A DNA stretch of 5,817 nt from an uncultured Odoribacter sp. (GTDB lineage Bacteria > Bacteroidota > Bacteroidia > Bacteroidales > Marinifilaceae). The stretch is from contig CAMWQQ010000116.1 of the NCBI GenBank assembly GCA_947176455.1, positions 1-5,817 of the forward strand, written 5' to 3'. Both the position numbers and the translations under genes were made by a program. This document shows positions 1-5,817 of this stretch, one piece after another. Under the pieces are notes generated by a model. That model saw only the letters and a list, made by a program, of their open reading frames with translations. It was not told the origin of the DNA and searched no databases. Each line of letters begins with the position of its first letter. Position 1 is the stretch's first letter.

Positions 1-113
1 AGCAAACCAAAGAATCATTGCAACAATCCAATATGTATCGCACCAATTACCAAGCTGTCCAAGCTATCGTAAAAGACGGCAAAGTAATTGACCAGAGATA
101 CAAGTTCTATTGA
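1..113 (+). CDS. C-terminal fragment of an unidentified protein
   Basis: An open frame runs from the window edge to a TGA stop at 111-113 and encodes about 36 residues ending in KVIDQRYKFY. Only the tail of the protein is visible. It is polar, rich in Gln, Lys and Tyr, and has no membrane segment or recognisable motif, so I cannot assign a family. Reality as a gene is supported by a strong hairpin terminator starting 15 bases after the stop, on the correct side for a plus-strand gene. It converges on the GT4 gene, so it is probably not part of the same transcript and may be unrelated to glycan synthesis. Confidence 0.6.
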   Translation, partial: QTKESLQQSNMYRTNYQAVQAIVKDGKVIDQRYKFY

Positions 114-128
114 TGATTCTTGAACGAC

Positions 129-174
129 AAAACAGCGAGAGTGCCAAATTCAGTTTTGGCACTCTCGCTGTTTT
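129..174. terminator. Bidirectional intrinsic terminator between convergent genes
   Basis: A perfect 20-bp inverted repeat (129-148 pairs with 155-174) closes on a 6-nt loop (149-154). The stem has a GC-rich core (CAGCGAGAGTGCC) and four A/T pairs at its base, giving an A-run before and a TTTT run after the hairpin on either strand. It lies 15 bases after the stop of the left-edge gene and 34 bases beyond the stop of the minus-strand GT4 gene, so it can serve both. The T-tract is short (four), but the stem is very stable. Confidence 0.88.
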
Positions 175-208
175 AAGATATTTCATCATATCTTCCCCTG
201 ATTCTTCC

Positions 209-1348
209 TCATTGAATTGAAATACTGTTGTAAAGTTCCATTATCCCGCTTGTCATCCTGCCCCACGAAAACTGTTCCTTCAATTTCATCGTTTCTTTTT
301 CAAAATCCGCCTGACGCTCCCCGTCATAAAAATCAACGATGGCATCGGCAATTGCAGAAACCTCAGGTTTCACGACATACCCCGACCGCCGGTCGGCAAT
401 GATTTCCCCCAATCCCCCGACATCCGTCACCAGCATCGCCTTGTTGAAATGATAGCCGACTTGGGTCACTCCGCTTTGCGTCGCCGTCTTATAAGGCTGC
501 ACGATCATATCGGCTGCACAGAAATAACGATTAATCTGCTCATTGGGAATGTAATCCGTGTGCAATACCACTTTGTCTTCCAATCCCTGCTCCCGTATCA
601 GCTTCAAATAAGGTTCACTGTCGGCATAAAACTCCCCGGCAACAATCAGACGGATTTGCCTGTCCTTCAGTCGGACGTCCGCCATTGCCTGCAACAACCA
701 ATCCAATCCCTTGTAATCGCGAATAAAGCCGAAAAACAACAGATAACGGTAGGCAGGGTCCAAGTGCAATGCTTCCAACGCCTCTCCCCGAGGAATGATT
801 TCCCCGTAATGGTCGTACACCGGATGTGGCGTAAACCGACGAAGCGGATGAGCCACCAGTTTCTCAATATCAGCATAAACCTCGTGCGACATCGCAATAT
901 AACCGTCCACCCCCTTGGTGAAATATTGGGTAAACAGGCGGTCGCCCGGACGTTTCTCGTGAGGAATGATATTGTCTGCAATACAAATTACTTTCGTATG
1001 TCTATTTTTGCGAAGCACTCGGCAAATCGTTCCCAATGCCGGTCCCATAAAAGGCAACCAATAACGAACAATGACCAAATCCGCTGCCAGATGTTTCAAT
1101 TCATAGCCCACACGCAACCAATTCAACGGATTTATGGAATTCACCTTCCGAAGAATATTTAATCCTTCCGGAGCTTTTTCATCCGTATATTGAGTTTTCC
1201 CCGGAAACAGGATTCCCGGATATTGCAACTTAAAATTAAAGACCGTCACGTCATGCCCCTCCTTCATCAGTTCAATCCCCAATCTTTCGTTCAAAGCAGC
1301 AATCCCTCCCCGGTAAGGGTTAGCCGGACCCAATATGACTATTTTCAT
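209..1348 (-). CDS. GT4-type (group 1) glycosyltransferase
   Basis: This encodes a 379-residue predicted cytoplasmic GT-B glycosyltransferase that should transfer a sugar from an activated nucleotide donor to a glycan or lipid-linked acceptor. The N-terminal Rossmann domain opens MKIVILGPANPYRGGIA with a glycine-rich loop at about residues 7-16. The C-terminal donor domain starts near 200, with FFGFIRDYKGLDWLLQA (205-221; R210 and K213 fit the usual phosphate-binding Arg/Lys), VAGEFY (237-242 region) and VTDVGGLGEI (307-316). The usual E-x7-E motif is absent: the two glutamate positions read A289 and V297, with a QSGV motif (291-294) between them, as I recall from other Bacteroidetes enzymes of this type. 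Length is typical, with no signal peptide or membrane segment. The ATG start fits the conserved N-terminal strand. It is transcribed alone, away from the GT2 gene, and ends at the bidirectional hairpin. Donor and acceptor sugars cannot be read from sequence. Confidence 0.93.
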   Translation of the reverse strand: MKIVILGPANPYRGGIAALNERLGIELMKEGHDVTVFNFKLQYPGILFPGKTQYTDEKAPEGLNILRKVNSINPLNWLRVGYELKHLAADLVIVRYWLPFMGPALGTICRVLRKNRHTKVICIADNIIPHEKRPGDRLFTQYFTKGVDGYIAMSHEVYADIEKLVAHPLRRFTPHPVYDHYGEIIPRGEALEALHLDPAYRYLLFFGFIRDYKGLDWLLQAMADVRLKDRQIRLIVAGEFYADSEPYLKLIREQGLEDKVVLHTDYIPNEQINRYFCAADMIVQPYKTATQSGVTQVGYHFNKAMLVTDVGGLGEIIADRRSGYVVKPEVSAIADAIVDFYDGERQADFEKETMKLKEQFSWGRMTSGIMELYNSISIQ

Positions 1349-1367
1349 TCCCGAATGATTTATTGTC

Positions 1368-1375
1368 CAAAATTA
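1368..1375 (-). promoter_or_regulatory. Candidate Bacteroides -7 promoter element for the GT4 gene
   Basis: On the minus strand this reads TAATTTTG, an exact match to the Bacteroides -7 consensus TAnnTTTG, 19 bases upstream of the GT4 ATG. A convincing -33 TTTG is not seen at the expected distance (about 20 bases further up the sequence is GTGT). The match is short and the region is AT-rich, so chance is possible. The implied leader would be only about 13 bases. A second copy of the same octamer lies at 1407-1414. Confidence 0.4.
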
Positions 1376-1380
1376 TCAAA

Positions 1381-1392
1381 TAATCCGGATTA
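1381..1392. promoter_or_regulatory. Perfect 12-bp palindrome, candidate operator
   Basis: TAATCCGGATTA is its own reverse complement and sits in the divergent intergenic region. It would fall just upstream of the GT4 -7 element, within its -7/-33 spacer, where a bound dimeric regulator could block transcription. No second copy is seen in the intergenic region, and no regulator gene is in the window. The operator role is inference from position and symmetry only. Confidence 0.35.
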
Positions 1393-1422
1393 ACGACACG
1401 AAAAAACAAAATTATCAGCTAT

Positions 1423-1454
1423 ATTGATATTATCCGGGGAGTATGCTATTTTTG
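1423..1454 (+). promoter_or_regulatory. Candidate Bacteroides promoter for the GT2 operon
   Basis: TATTTTTG at 1447-1454 matches the -7 consensus TAnnTTTG exactly. ATTG at 1423-1426 is a near match to the -33 TTTG, with a 20-base spacer, which is the expected distance. Transcription would start near 1460, giving a short leader before the ATG at 1475. If correct, the upstream TTG at 1424 is part of the promoter and cannot be the GT2 start codon. Confidence 0.55.
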
Positions 1455-1474
1455 CCAAGGTTAATATGCTGTTT

Positions 1475-2386
1475 ATGCCTATCGAGATTTCAGTTATCAT
1501 TTGTACTTACAACCGGGACAAATTCATTTACCGGACGCTGGAACACATCGCCTGCAACGGTTTCCCGGCAGATAGCTATGAAATCATCCTGATTGACAAC
1601 AACAGCACCGACCAGACCGCCACAGAATGCCGGAGATTTTCCGACCATTTCCCGGAGGTGAACTTCCATTACTTCATAGAAACCCAACAAGGACTTTCTT
1701 TTGCCCGCAACAGAGGCATCCAGGAGGCGCAAGGAGACATCCTTCTTTTTTTGGACGACGATGCTTTCATGCAAAAAGATTACCTGCACCGATTGTCCGG
1801 TTATTTGAAAAGCTATCCGGATGCCGTCGCCTTCGGAGGAAAAATCACTCCCCTCTATGAAAGCGGAAAAGTCCCGGAATGGATGAGCAAATGGACTTAT
1901 TCCTGGGTTTCCGCAATCAATAAAGGAACAAACGTATGCTTATTTGAGGGCAATTCTTACCCGATTGGAGCCAATATGGGCTTCCGGAGGGCAAGCATTC
2001 CCCAGGAAGGCTTCAACACCGCCCTCGGCAGGAATAAAGGCAACCTCATGGGGGGGGAAGAAAAAGACATTTTCAACCGGATGAAAGCCCGGAACGCCCG
2101 GATTTATTACTTCCCCGACATAGAAGTCCTTCACGTCATACCCGAAAAAAGAACCACACGGGAATACATTAAACAAATGGCTTTAGGCATAGGAAAAAGC
2201 GAACGACTACGCACCTTGAAAATCTCTCGTTTCGCCTATATGAAACGGCTTGGAGCGGAAAGCATCAAATGGTGTGCCTCATTGCTCCTGTATGTCGGCT
2301 ACTCTCTCCGTGGTACTGTCCGGAAAGGTAAAATCCTCCTTTACTTCCGGTGGTTCGTCAGCAAAGGATTAATCAGCACGAAATAA
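1475..2386 (+). CDS. GT2 family glycosyltransferase
   Basis: This encodes a 303-residue GT-A fold, inverting-type glycosyltransferase predicted to act at the cytoplasmic face. Visible motifs in order: VIICTYNR (7-14, start of the nucleotide-binding fold), LIDNNSTDQT (39-48), LSFARNRG (74-81), the metal-binding DxD region FLDDDAF (92-98), PIGANMGFRR (163-172) and MGGEEKDIF (192-200), whose acidic residues fit the acceptor-site catalytic base region. Residues about 266-278 are mildly hydrophobic, suggesting peripheral membrane contact, but there is no pair of C-terminal membrane helices as in CsbB-type polyprenyl-phosphate transferases. The start is uncertain: ATG at 1475 fits the promoter and a typical N-terminus; ATG at 1466 has AAGG five bases upstream; TTG at 1424 extends the frame but overlaps the -33 element. 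An 8-G run lies at the MGGEE codons. Probably the first gene of a two-gene operon. Sugar specificity unknown. Confidence 0.93.
   Translation: MPIEISVIICTYNRDKFIYRTLEHIACNGFPADSYEIILIDNNSTDQTATECRRFSDHFPEVNFHYFIETQQGLSFARNRGIQEAQGDILLFLDDDAFMQKDYLHRLSGYLKSYPDAVAFGGKITPLYESGKVPEWMSKWTYSWVSAINKGTNVCLFEGNSYPIGANMGFRRASIPQEGFNTALGRNKGNLMGGEEKDIFNRMKARNARIYYFPDIEVLHVIPEKRTTREYIKQMALGIGKSERLRTLKISRFAYMKRLGAESIKWCASLLLYVGYSLRGTVRKGKILLYFRWFVSKGLISTK
2050..2057 (+). repeat. 8-G homopolymer inside the GT2 gene
   Basis: Eight consecutive G residues span the ATG GGG GGG GAA codons of the MGGEE motif (protein residues 192-195). Loss of one G would bring a TGA into frame at 2082-2084. Gain of one G would lead to a TAA near 2168. 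Either would remove about the last 100 residues of the enzyme. It could be a slippage site, but no variation can be seen from one sequence. Confidence 0.9.
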
Positions 2387-2408
2387 AACTCCCCCCAAAA
2401 CACTTGAT

Positions 2409-3329
2409 ATGCGATCATTTGCCACTTACTGGACTATATTAACTAAAAAAGGATTTCATTATAGCTTCCATGAAGCATGGAAAAAAATTCAAAGATTTCA
2501 TTTTATCCGGGATGAAAAAATACTTTCCCTGCTATGGGAATCCAAAGCCTACCATAAATTGAAGAAGTATGCCTATGTCCTGAATGCCCCTTTTCACAAC
2601 GAAACAGCCTCGGACAACCCTTATCCTGACAAAATATGGGTGTCCTGGCTCCAAGGGGAAGAGAACGCCCCGGCATTAGTCAAAAAATGTATCGCTTCCA
2701 TTCGCAAGCATTCGGCAGGCAGAGAAGTCATCGTCATCACCAATGAGAATATTGCACAATACGTCACTTTCCCCGATTTCATCCTGCGAAAGAAAGCCAA
2801 AGGCAGAATCAGCAACACCCACTTTTCCGACTTACTGCGCATAGCCCTGCTATCGCAATACGGAGGAATATGGATTGACTCCACCGTCTACCTGACCGCA
2901 CCGCTTCCGGATTACATACTGAATGCACCATTATTCTGTTATAAAACTTCCCATTTATCTCCCGGAAAGATAAAAGTATCCAGCTGGTTTATCGCCGCCA
3001 AGCCACACCATGAAATCATTGTCCGGACGCAGGCAATCCTTTGGGAATACTGGAAACGCAACAACCGGTTATGTCATTATTACGTATTCCACCTGTTTTT
3101 CTCCCTAGTCATAGATACCCTGCCTCATCTGCAACAGCAATGGCATGACATGCCCTATTTTAATAACGTAAATCCCCATGTTTTACTTCTAGAACTACCG
3201 GAACCGTTCAAGCCAGAACGATGGGAGCAAATCAAAAGCATTTCGTCCATTCACAAACTGACTTATAAAATCAGCCCGGAACACGCGAAACGAAAAGATA
3301 CTTTTCTGCAAATGCTCCTAAACTCCTGA
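2409..3329 (+). CDS. Capsular polysaccharide synthesis / GT32-like glycosyltransferase
   Basis: This encodes a 306-residue protein with features of the capsular polysaccharide synthesis family (Caps_synth-like, related to GT32/OCH1-type sugar transferases), predicted cytoplasmic or membrane-associated. The N-terminal 70 residues are basic and helical. The catalytic part begins with KIWVSWLQGEENAP (75-88), then HFSDLLRIALLSQYGGIWID (138-157), where H138, D141 and R144 precede the donor-site aspartate D157. The motif reads D157-S-T rather than the D-x-D of classic GT32 enzymes. SSWFIAAKPHH (191-201) and the closing SSIHKLTYK (279-287) also fit the family. The gene follows the GT2 stop by 22 bases with no promoter or terminator between, so co-transcription is likely. 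No strong ribosome binding site precedes the ATG, which is usual in Bacteroidetes. Its 3' end overlaps the opposing YfhO gene by 12 bases. Substrate unknown. Confidence 0.88.
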   Translation: MRSFATYWTILTKKGFHYSFHEAWKKIQRFHFIRDEKILSLLWESKAYHKLKKYAYVLNAPFHNETASDNPYPDKIWVSWLQGEENAPALVKKCIASIRKHSAGREVIVITNENIAQYVTFPDFILRKKAKGRISNTHFSDLLRIALLSQYGGIWIDSTVYLTAPLPDYILNAPLFCYKTSHLSPGKIKVSSWFIAAKPHHEIIVRTQAILWEYWKRNNRLCHYYVFHLFFSLVIDTLPHLQQQWHDMPYFNNVNPHVLLLELPEPFKPERWEQIKSISSIHKLTYKISPEHAKRKDTFLQMLLNS

Positions 3330-5816
3330 TTCGCTTTGCATCACTTTCGCCCTATGGCGGAAATAATGAATCAAGACAAGCAACACAAGCAGTACCAACA
3401 ATCCAGAACAGATTGTAGACGTCCATCTACCAAGCAAGTATCTGTCCGGCTCAAAACGGAAGGAAATGATATGCTCTCCTGCCGGCACTTCCATACCCCG
3501 CAATATCCAGTTTGTCCGGAAATGCTCTGCCGGCTTTCCGTCAATCGTCGCTTTCCAGCCATGCGGATAATAAACCTCGGAGAATACGACCATACCCGGC
3601 TCCGAAGAGCGGTATTTATACTCTAACCGGTCAGGTTTATAGGTGGTCATCGTTATCTCCGCCAAGGAATCCATCGCCCATTGTTTCCGGCTGAGCAATC
3701 CCTCAAAACGCCGGTCCACCAAAGCAACTTGGCGAGGGTCTATCCACTGCATTCCCGACATCTCTTCGTCCGCATCCGCCACAATTTCCACCGACGGCAC
3801 AAACCACGCATTTCCCAAAGCATACGGATTCCTCAATGGCGGATAAGAGGGATTCCATATCACATAACGCATATTCAGCATATCCAATACCGGCGTCGCC
3901 TTGAAAATATCCTCCGCCTCTGATTCGGAAGAGATTTTGGACAATCCTTTCCTAATCAGCATAATCTCCGGCTCCAGCTTCATCTCTATCAAATCCTGAT
4001 AACGTCGCAACTTCGCCGCATTATATCCCCCGATGCTTTTATGAAAATAGGATACGGAAGTGTTGTTGAACGGGTCCGACAACGGCAATACCCGGTAAGA
4101 CAAATCACGGTCCTGCAAAATGGCACGGTCTGCCACAGAAGGAGCAAATGATTGATTCACCACATGAGGCTTCACAAAGTGTGATTCATTCAAATAGCGT
4201 TTATCAACACCCCACAGGTCAACCAGCACCAGAAATGCCAAAATATAGGGCAGGTAGCGAGACGGCTTGTCGGCTTTTATGAAAAAATACAAGCAACCTC
4301 CTCCCAGCAAAATAAAGACCAGCGAGCGGAACGCATCCGCCTTCAACAAGGCGGCACGATCTTTTATCAACGCCCCCAGATACCAATCAGGCAACTGATA
4401 TTGCGCATCGTATGCGGACTGGAAATTCAACGGAGCAAACCAAGCAAAAAACAAACACAAGCCTCCGGTTATTCCAACGGCATAGTATAAAGATTTTAGC
4501 AAATATTTCCGGTCATTTCTCTGGCGAAACAGTTCTATCAATCCCCATGCCGCCAGCATACAGAAAGTCAATTGCGGAATCACCAATGCCATTTCCACCG
4601 TCCTGAATTTGTTGTAGAACGGCAAATAATGGAACAAAAACGTATTGAAACCATCAAAATGCCTTCCCCAACTGAGGAAGATAAAAAACACGGAAGCTCC
4701 GACAATCCACCATTTCCCCGGATGTTTTACCGTAAACAGGGCAAACACCACCAACATACAGACAATGGCTCCGAAATAAACCGGCCCGGAAGTAAACGGC
4801 TTGTCCCCCCAATAGGTATAAGTCTGAAACTTATCCGGGACCTGTTGCCCGCGATTCTGAAGCTGTTTTGCCAAGTTGGAATTTCTATCCAGCGAACCGC
4901 CACTCTCCCCTCCATAAAAGTTCGGAATTAACATCGTAAACGTTTCCCCCACACCATAACTCCAGGCAAAAGCATAATCTTTGTCCAATCCGCTGGATTT
5001 ATCCGCTTTCCCGTCCATCTGATGCGTCAATTCCGACTTGCCCCGAATGCTTTCTTGCGACAGTTCAAAATTGGCATAGAGCGAACCCATATTACATAAA
5101 AACGCCACCAAAACTCCTCCTGCCAGCACTGCGAAAGAAATTCCCAAGGTTTTCCAATGTTGGGCTCGAATCTGTTGAATGACATATCCCAGATACAGGA
5201 TACAGCAACACAAGGTCAGGTAATAAGTAATCTGCGGATGATTGCTCTTCAATTGCAAGGCTAAAAATAAAGCGAATATAACTCCACCTACCAACCATTT
5301 CTGTTTCAATACCAGAATGAAACCGCTTAATATCATCGGCATATATGCCATTGCCCAGGCTTTCGTGATATGCCCCGCCTGTAAAATAATGATGCTGTAC
5401 GAGGAGAATGAAAAAGCTATCGCCCCCAGCATCGCTTCCGGGATTGAAGCCCCCAAAAGCATCATCAGCACATAAAATGACAATAAGGAAAGAAATACGA
5501 TACCTGCATCCGACCCTCCTAACCAATTAAAAGGACGAGAAAGATAATTCAATACATTAATCGGTCCTCCCTGGGTCGTAATGGTATAAGTCGGCATTCC
5601 CGAAAACATAGAGCCGGTCCACGACGACCCGACACCCTCCTTTTCATAGTATTCCCTGACTTCCTGGGACATCCCGAAATATTTTTCCACATCTCCCTGC
5701 CGAAGTTGCATCCCTTGGAATCTCGGTGCAAAAAATGCCAGCGAAACCGCCAAAAAGAAAAGACAAACCAACATATGCGGACGAATTTTCCCCCAGACAA
5801 ATGAAACCGTATCCAT
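3318..5816 (-). CDS. YfhO family polytopic membrane protein
   Basis: This encodes an 832-residue inner-membrane protein of the YfhO family. By eye there are about 13-14 hydrophobic segments, near residues 13-31, 104-121, 125-145, 156-171, 173-190, 195-214, 223-241, 344-362, 368-383, 406-430, 442-462, 497-513, 521-536 and a last one at 800-818. Between the last two lies a soluble domain of about 260 residues, predicted extracytoplasmic. Family-like motifs include SMFSGMPTY (69-77), YFHKSIGGYNAAKLRRYQ (590-607), LDMLNMRYVIW (644-654) and VFSEVYYPHGW (744-754). Its architecture resembles GT-C transferases; D42 in the first loop (RQGDVEKYF) is a candidate catalytic acid. In Gram-positive bacteria YfhO proteins help glycosylate teichoic acids, so here a role in sugar transfer to a periplasmic glycan is inferred. 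The ATG is one base inside the window edge, so a start further upstream cannot be excluded, although the short basic lead before the first helix looks complete. No T-rich terminator follows its stop. Confidence 0.9.
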   Translation of the reverse strand: MDTVSFVWGKIRPHMLVCLFFLAVSLAFFAPRFQGMQLRQGDVEKYFGMSQEVREYYEKEGVGSSWTGSMFSGMPTYTITTQGGPINVLNYLSRPFNWLGGSDAGIVFLSLLSFYVLMMLLGASIPEAMLGAIAFSFSSYSIIILQAGHITKAWAMAYMPMILSGFILVLKQKWLVGGVIFALFLALQLKSNHPQITYYLTLCCCILYLGYVIQQIRAQHWKTLGISFAVLAGGVLVAFLCNMGSLYANFELSQESIRGKSELTHQMDGKADKSSGLDKDYAFAWSYGVGETFTMLIPNFYGGESGGSLDRNSNLAKQLQNRGQQVPDKFQTYTYWGDKPFTSGPVYFGAIVCMLVVFALFTVKHPGKWWIVGASVFFIFLSWGRHFDGFNTFLFHYLPFYNKFRTVEMALVIPQLTFCMLAAWGLIELFRQRNDRKYLLKSLYYAVGITGGLCLFFAWFAPLNFQSAYDAQYQLPDWYLGALIKDRAALLKADAFRSLVFILLGGGCLYFFIKADKPSRYLPYILAFLVLVDLWGVDKRYLNESHFVKPHVVNQSFAPSVADRAILQDRDLSYRVLPLSDPFNNTSVSYFHKSIGGYNAAKLRRYQDLIEMKLEPEIMLIRKGLSKISSESEAEDIFKATPVLDMLNMRYVIWNPSYPPLRNPYALGNAWFVPSVEIVADADEEMSGMQWIDPRQVALVDRRFEGLLSRKQWAMDSLAEITMTTYKPDRLEYKYRSSEPGMVVFSEVYYPHGWKATIDGKPAEHFRTNWILRGMEVPAGEHIISFRFEPDRYLLGRWTSTICSGLLVLLVLLVLIHYFRHRAKVMQSESGV

Positions 5817-5817
5817 A

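Larger units (their letters stand above)
1368..1417. repeat. 11-bp direct repeat in the divergent intergenic region
   Basis: The sequence CAAAATTATCA occurs exactly at 1368-1378 and again at 1407-1417, offset by 39 bases. Each copy carries, on the minus strand, a TAATTTTG promoter-like octamer. The copies flank the 12-bp palindrome at 1381-1392. They could be duplicated promoter or regulator sites, or coincidence in AT-rich DNA. Confidence 0.4.

Noticed and set aside
175..194. Second hairpin directly beside the terminator (AAGATAT pairs with ATATCTT, 6-nt loop)
   Set aside because: The stem is seven pairs with only one G-C pair and no T-run follows; too weak to call a separate functional element.
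449..1162. Long plus-strand open frame opposite the GT4 gene
   Set aside because: It is a shadow of the GT4 coding strand; its translation shows no motif, while the opposite strand encodes a clear glycosyltransferase.
1349..1474. Invertible promoter as used in Bacteroides capsule phase variation
   Set aside because: Inverted repeats flanking a promoter segment are required; only a single palindrome and a direct repeat are seen here.
3345..3362. Small hairpin (7-bp stem with one G-T pair, 4-nt loop) just after the GT32-like stop codon
   Set aside because: No T-tract follows on either strand, and it lies within the coding 3' end of the YfhO gene, so it is not a convincing terminator.
5092..5526. 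144-residue minus-strand open frame inside the YfhO gene
   Set aside because: It is an out-of-frame reading of the YfhO gene with no family resemblance; the YfhO frame is supported by motifs throughout.
1..5817. CRISPR array, insertion sequence, tRNA or rRNA
   Set aside because: No regularly spaced repeats, transposase-like frames, terminal inverted repeats or structural RNA signatures were found on reading both strands.

Overview
The window looks like a chromosomal segment from a gut-type Bacteroidales (Bacteroides or a close relative). This rests on the protein families (a YfhO-type membrane protein with Bacteroidetes-style motifs, and a GT4 enzyme carrying a QSGV motif), on candidate promoters that fit the Bacteroides -7 consensus TAnnTTTG, and on the near absence of strong Shine-Dalgarno sites. 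It is a glycan-biosynthesis region. I see no mobile element, CRISPR array, tRNA or rRNA.

Layout from left to right. Positions 1-113 are the 3' end of an unidentified plus-strand gene. A strong symmetric hairpin (129-174) follows and can end transcription from both sides. A minus-strand GT4-type glycosyltransferase occupies 209-1348. The divergent intergenic region (1349-1474) holds candidate promoters for both directions, a perfect 12-bp palindrome and an 11-bp direct repeat. Two plus-strand genes, probably one operon, come next: a GT2 glycosyltransferase (about 1475-2386) and a capsular-polysaccharide-synthesis/GT32-like glycosyltransferase (2409-3329). A large minus-strand YfhO-family polytopic membrane protein (3318-5816) fills the rest. 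It runs tail to tail into the preceding gene with a 12-bp overlap, and its start codon lies one base from the window edge.

Three putative cytoplasmic glycosyltransferases of different folds (GT-B for GT4; GT-A for GT2 and GT32-like) sit beside a YfhO membrane protein that may act as a GT-C-type transferase on the outer face of the inner membrane. Together they suggest building or decorating a surface glycan such as LPS/O-antigen, capsule or a glycoprotein glycan. No flippase, polymerase, priming transferase or export gene is present, so this is either part of a larger locus or an accessory decoration set. The gene order is not a single operon: orientations alternate (-, ++, -). The most notable points are an 8-G tract at a catalytic motif of the GT2 gene, the mirrored promoter region with its palindrome, and the unexplained role of YfhO in a Gram-negative organism. 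I found no clear evidence of a wholly new system.
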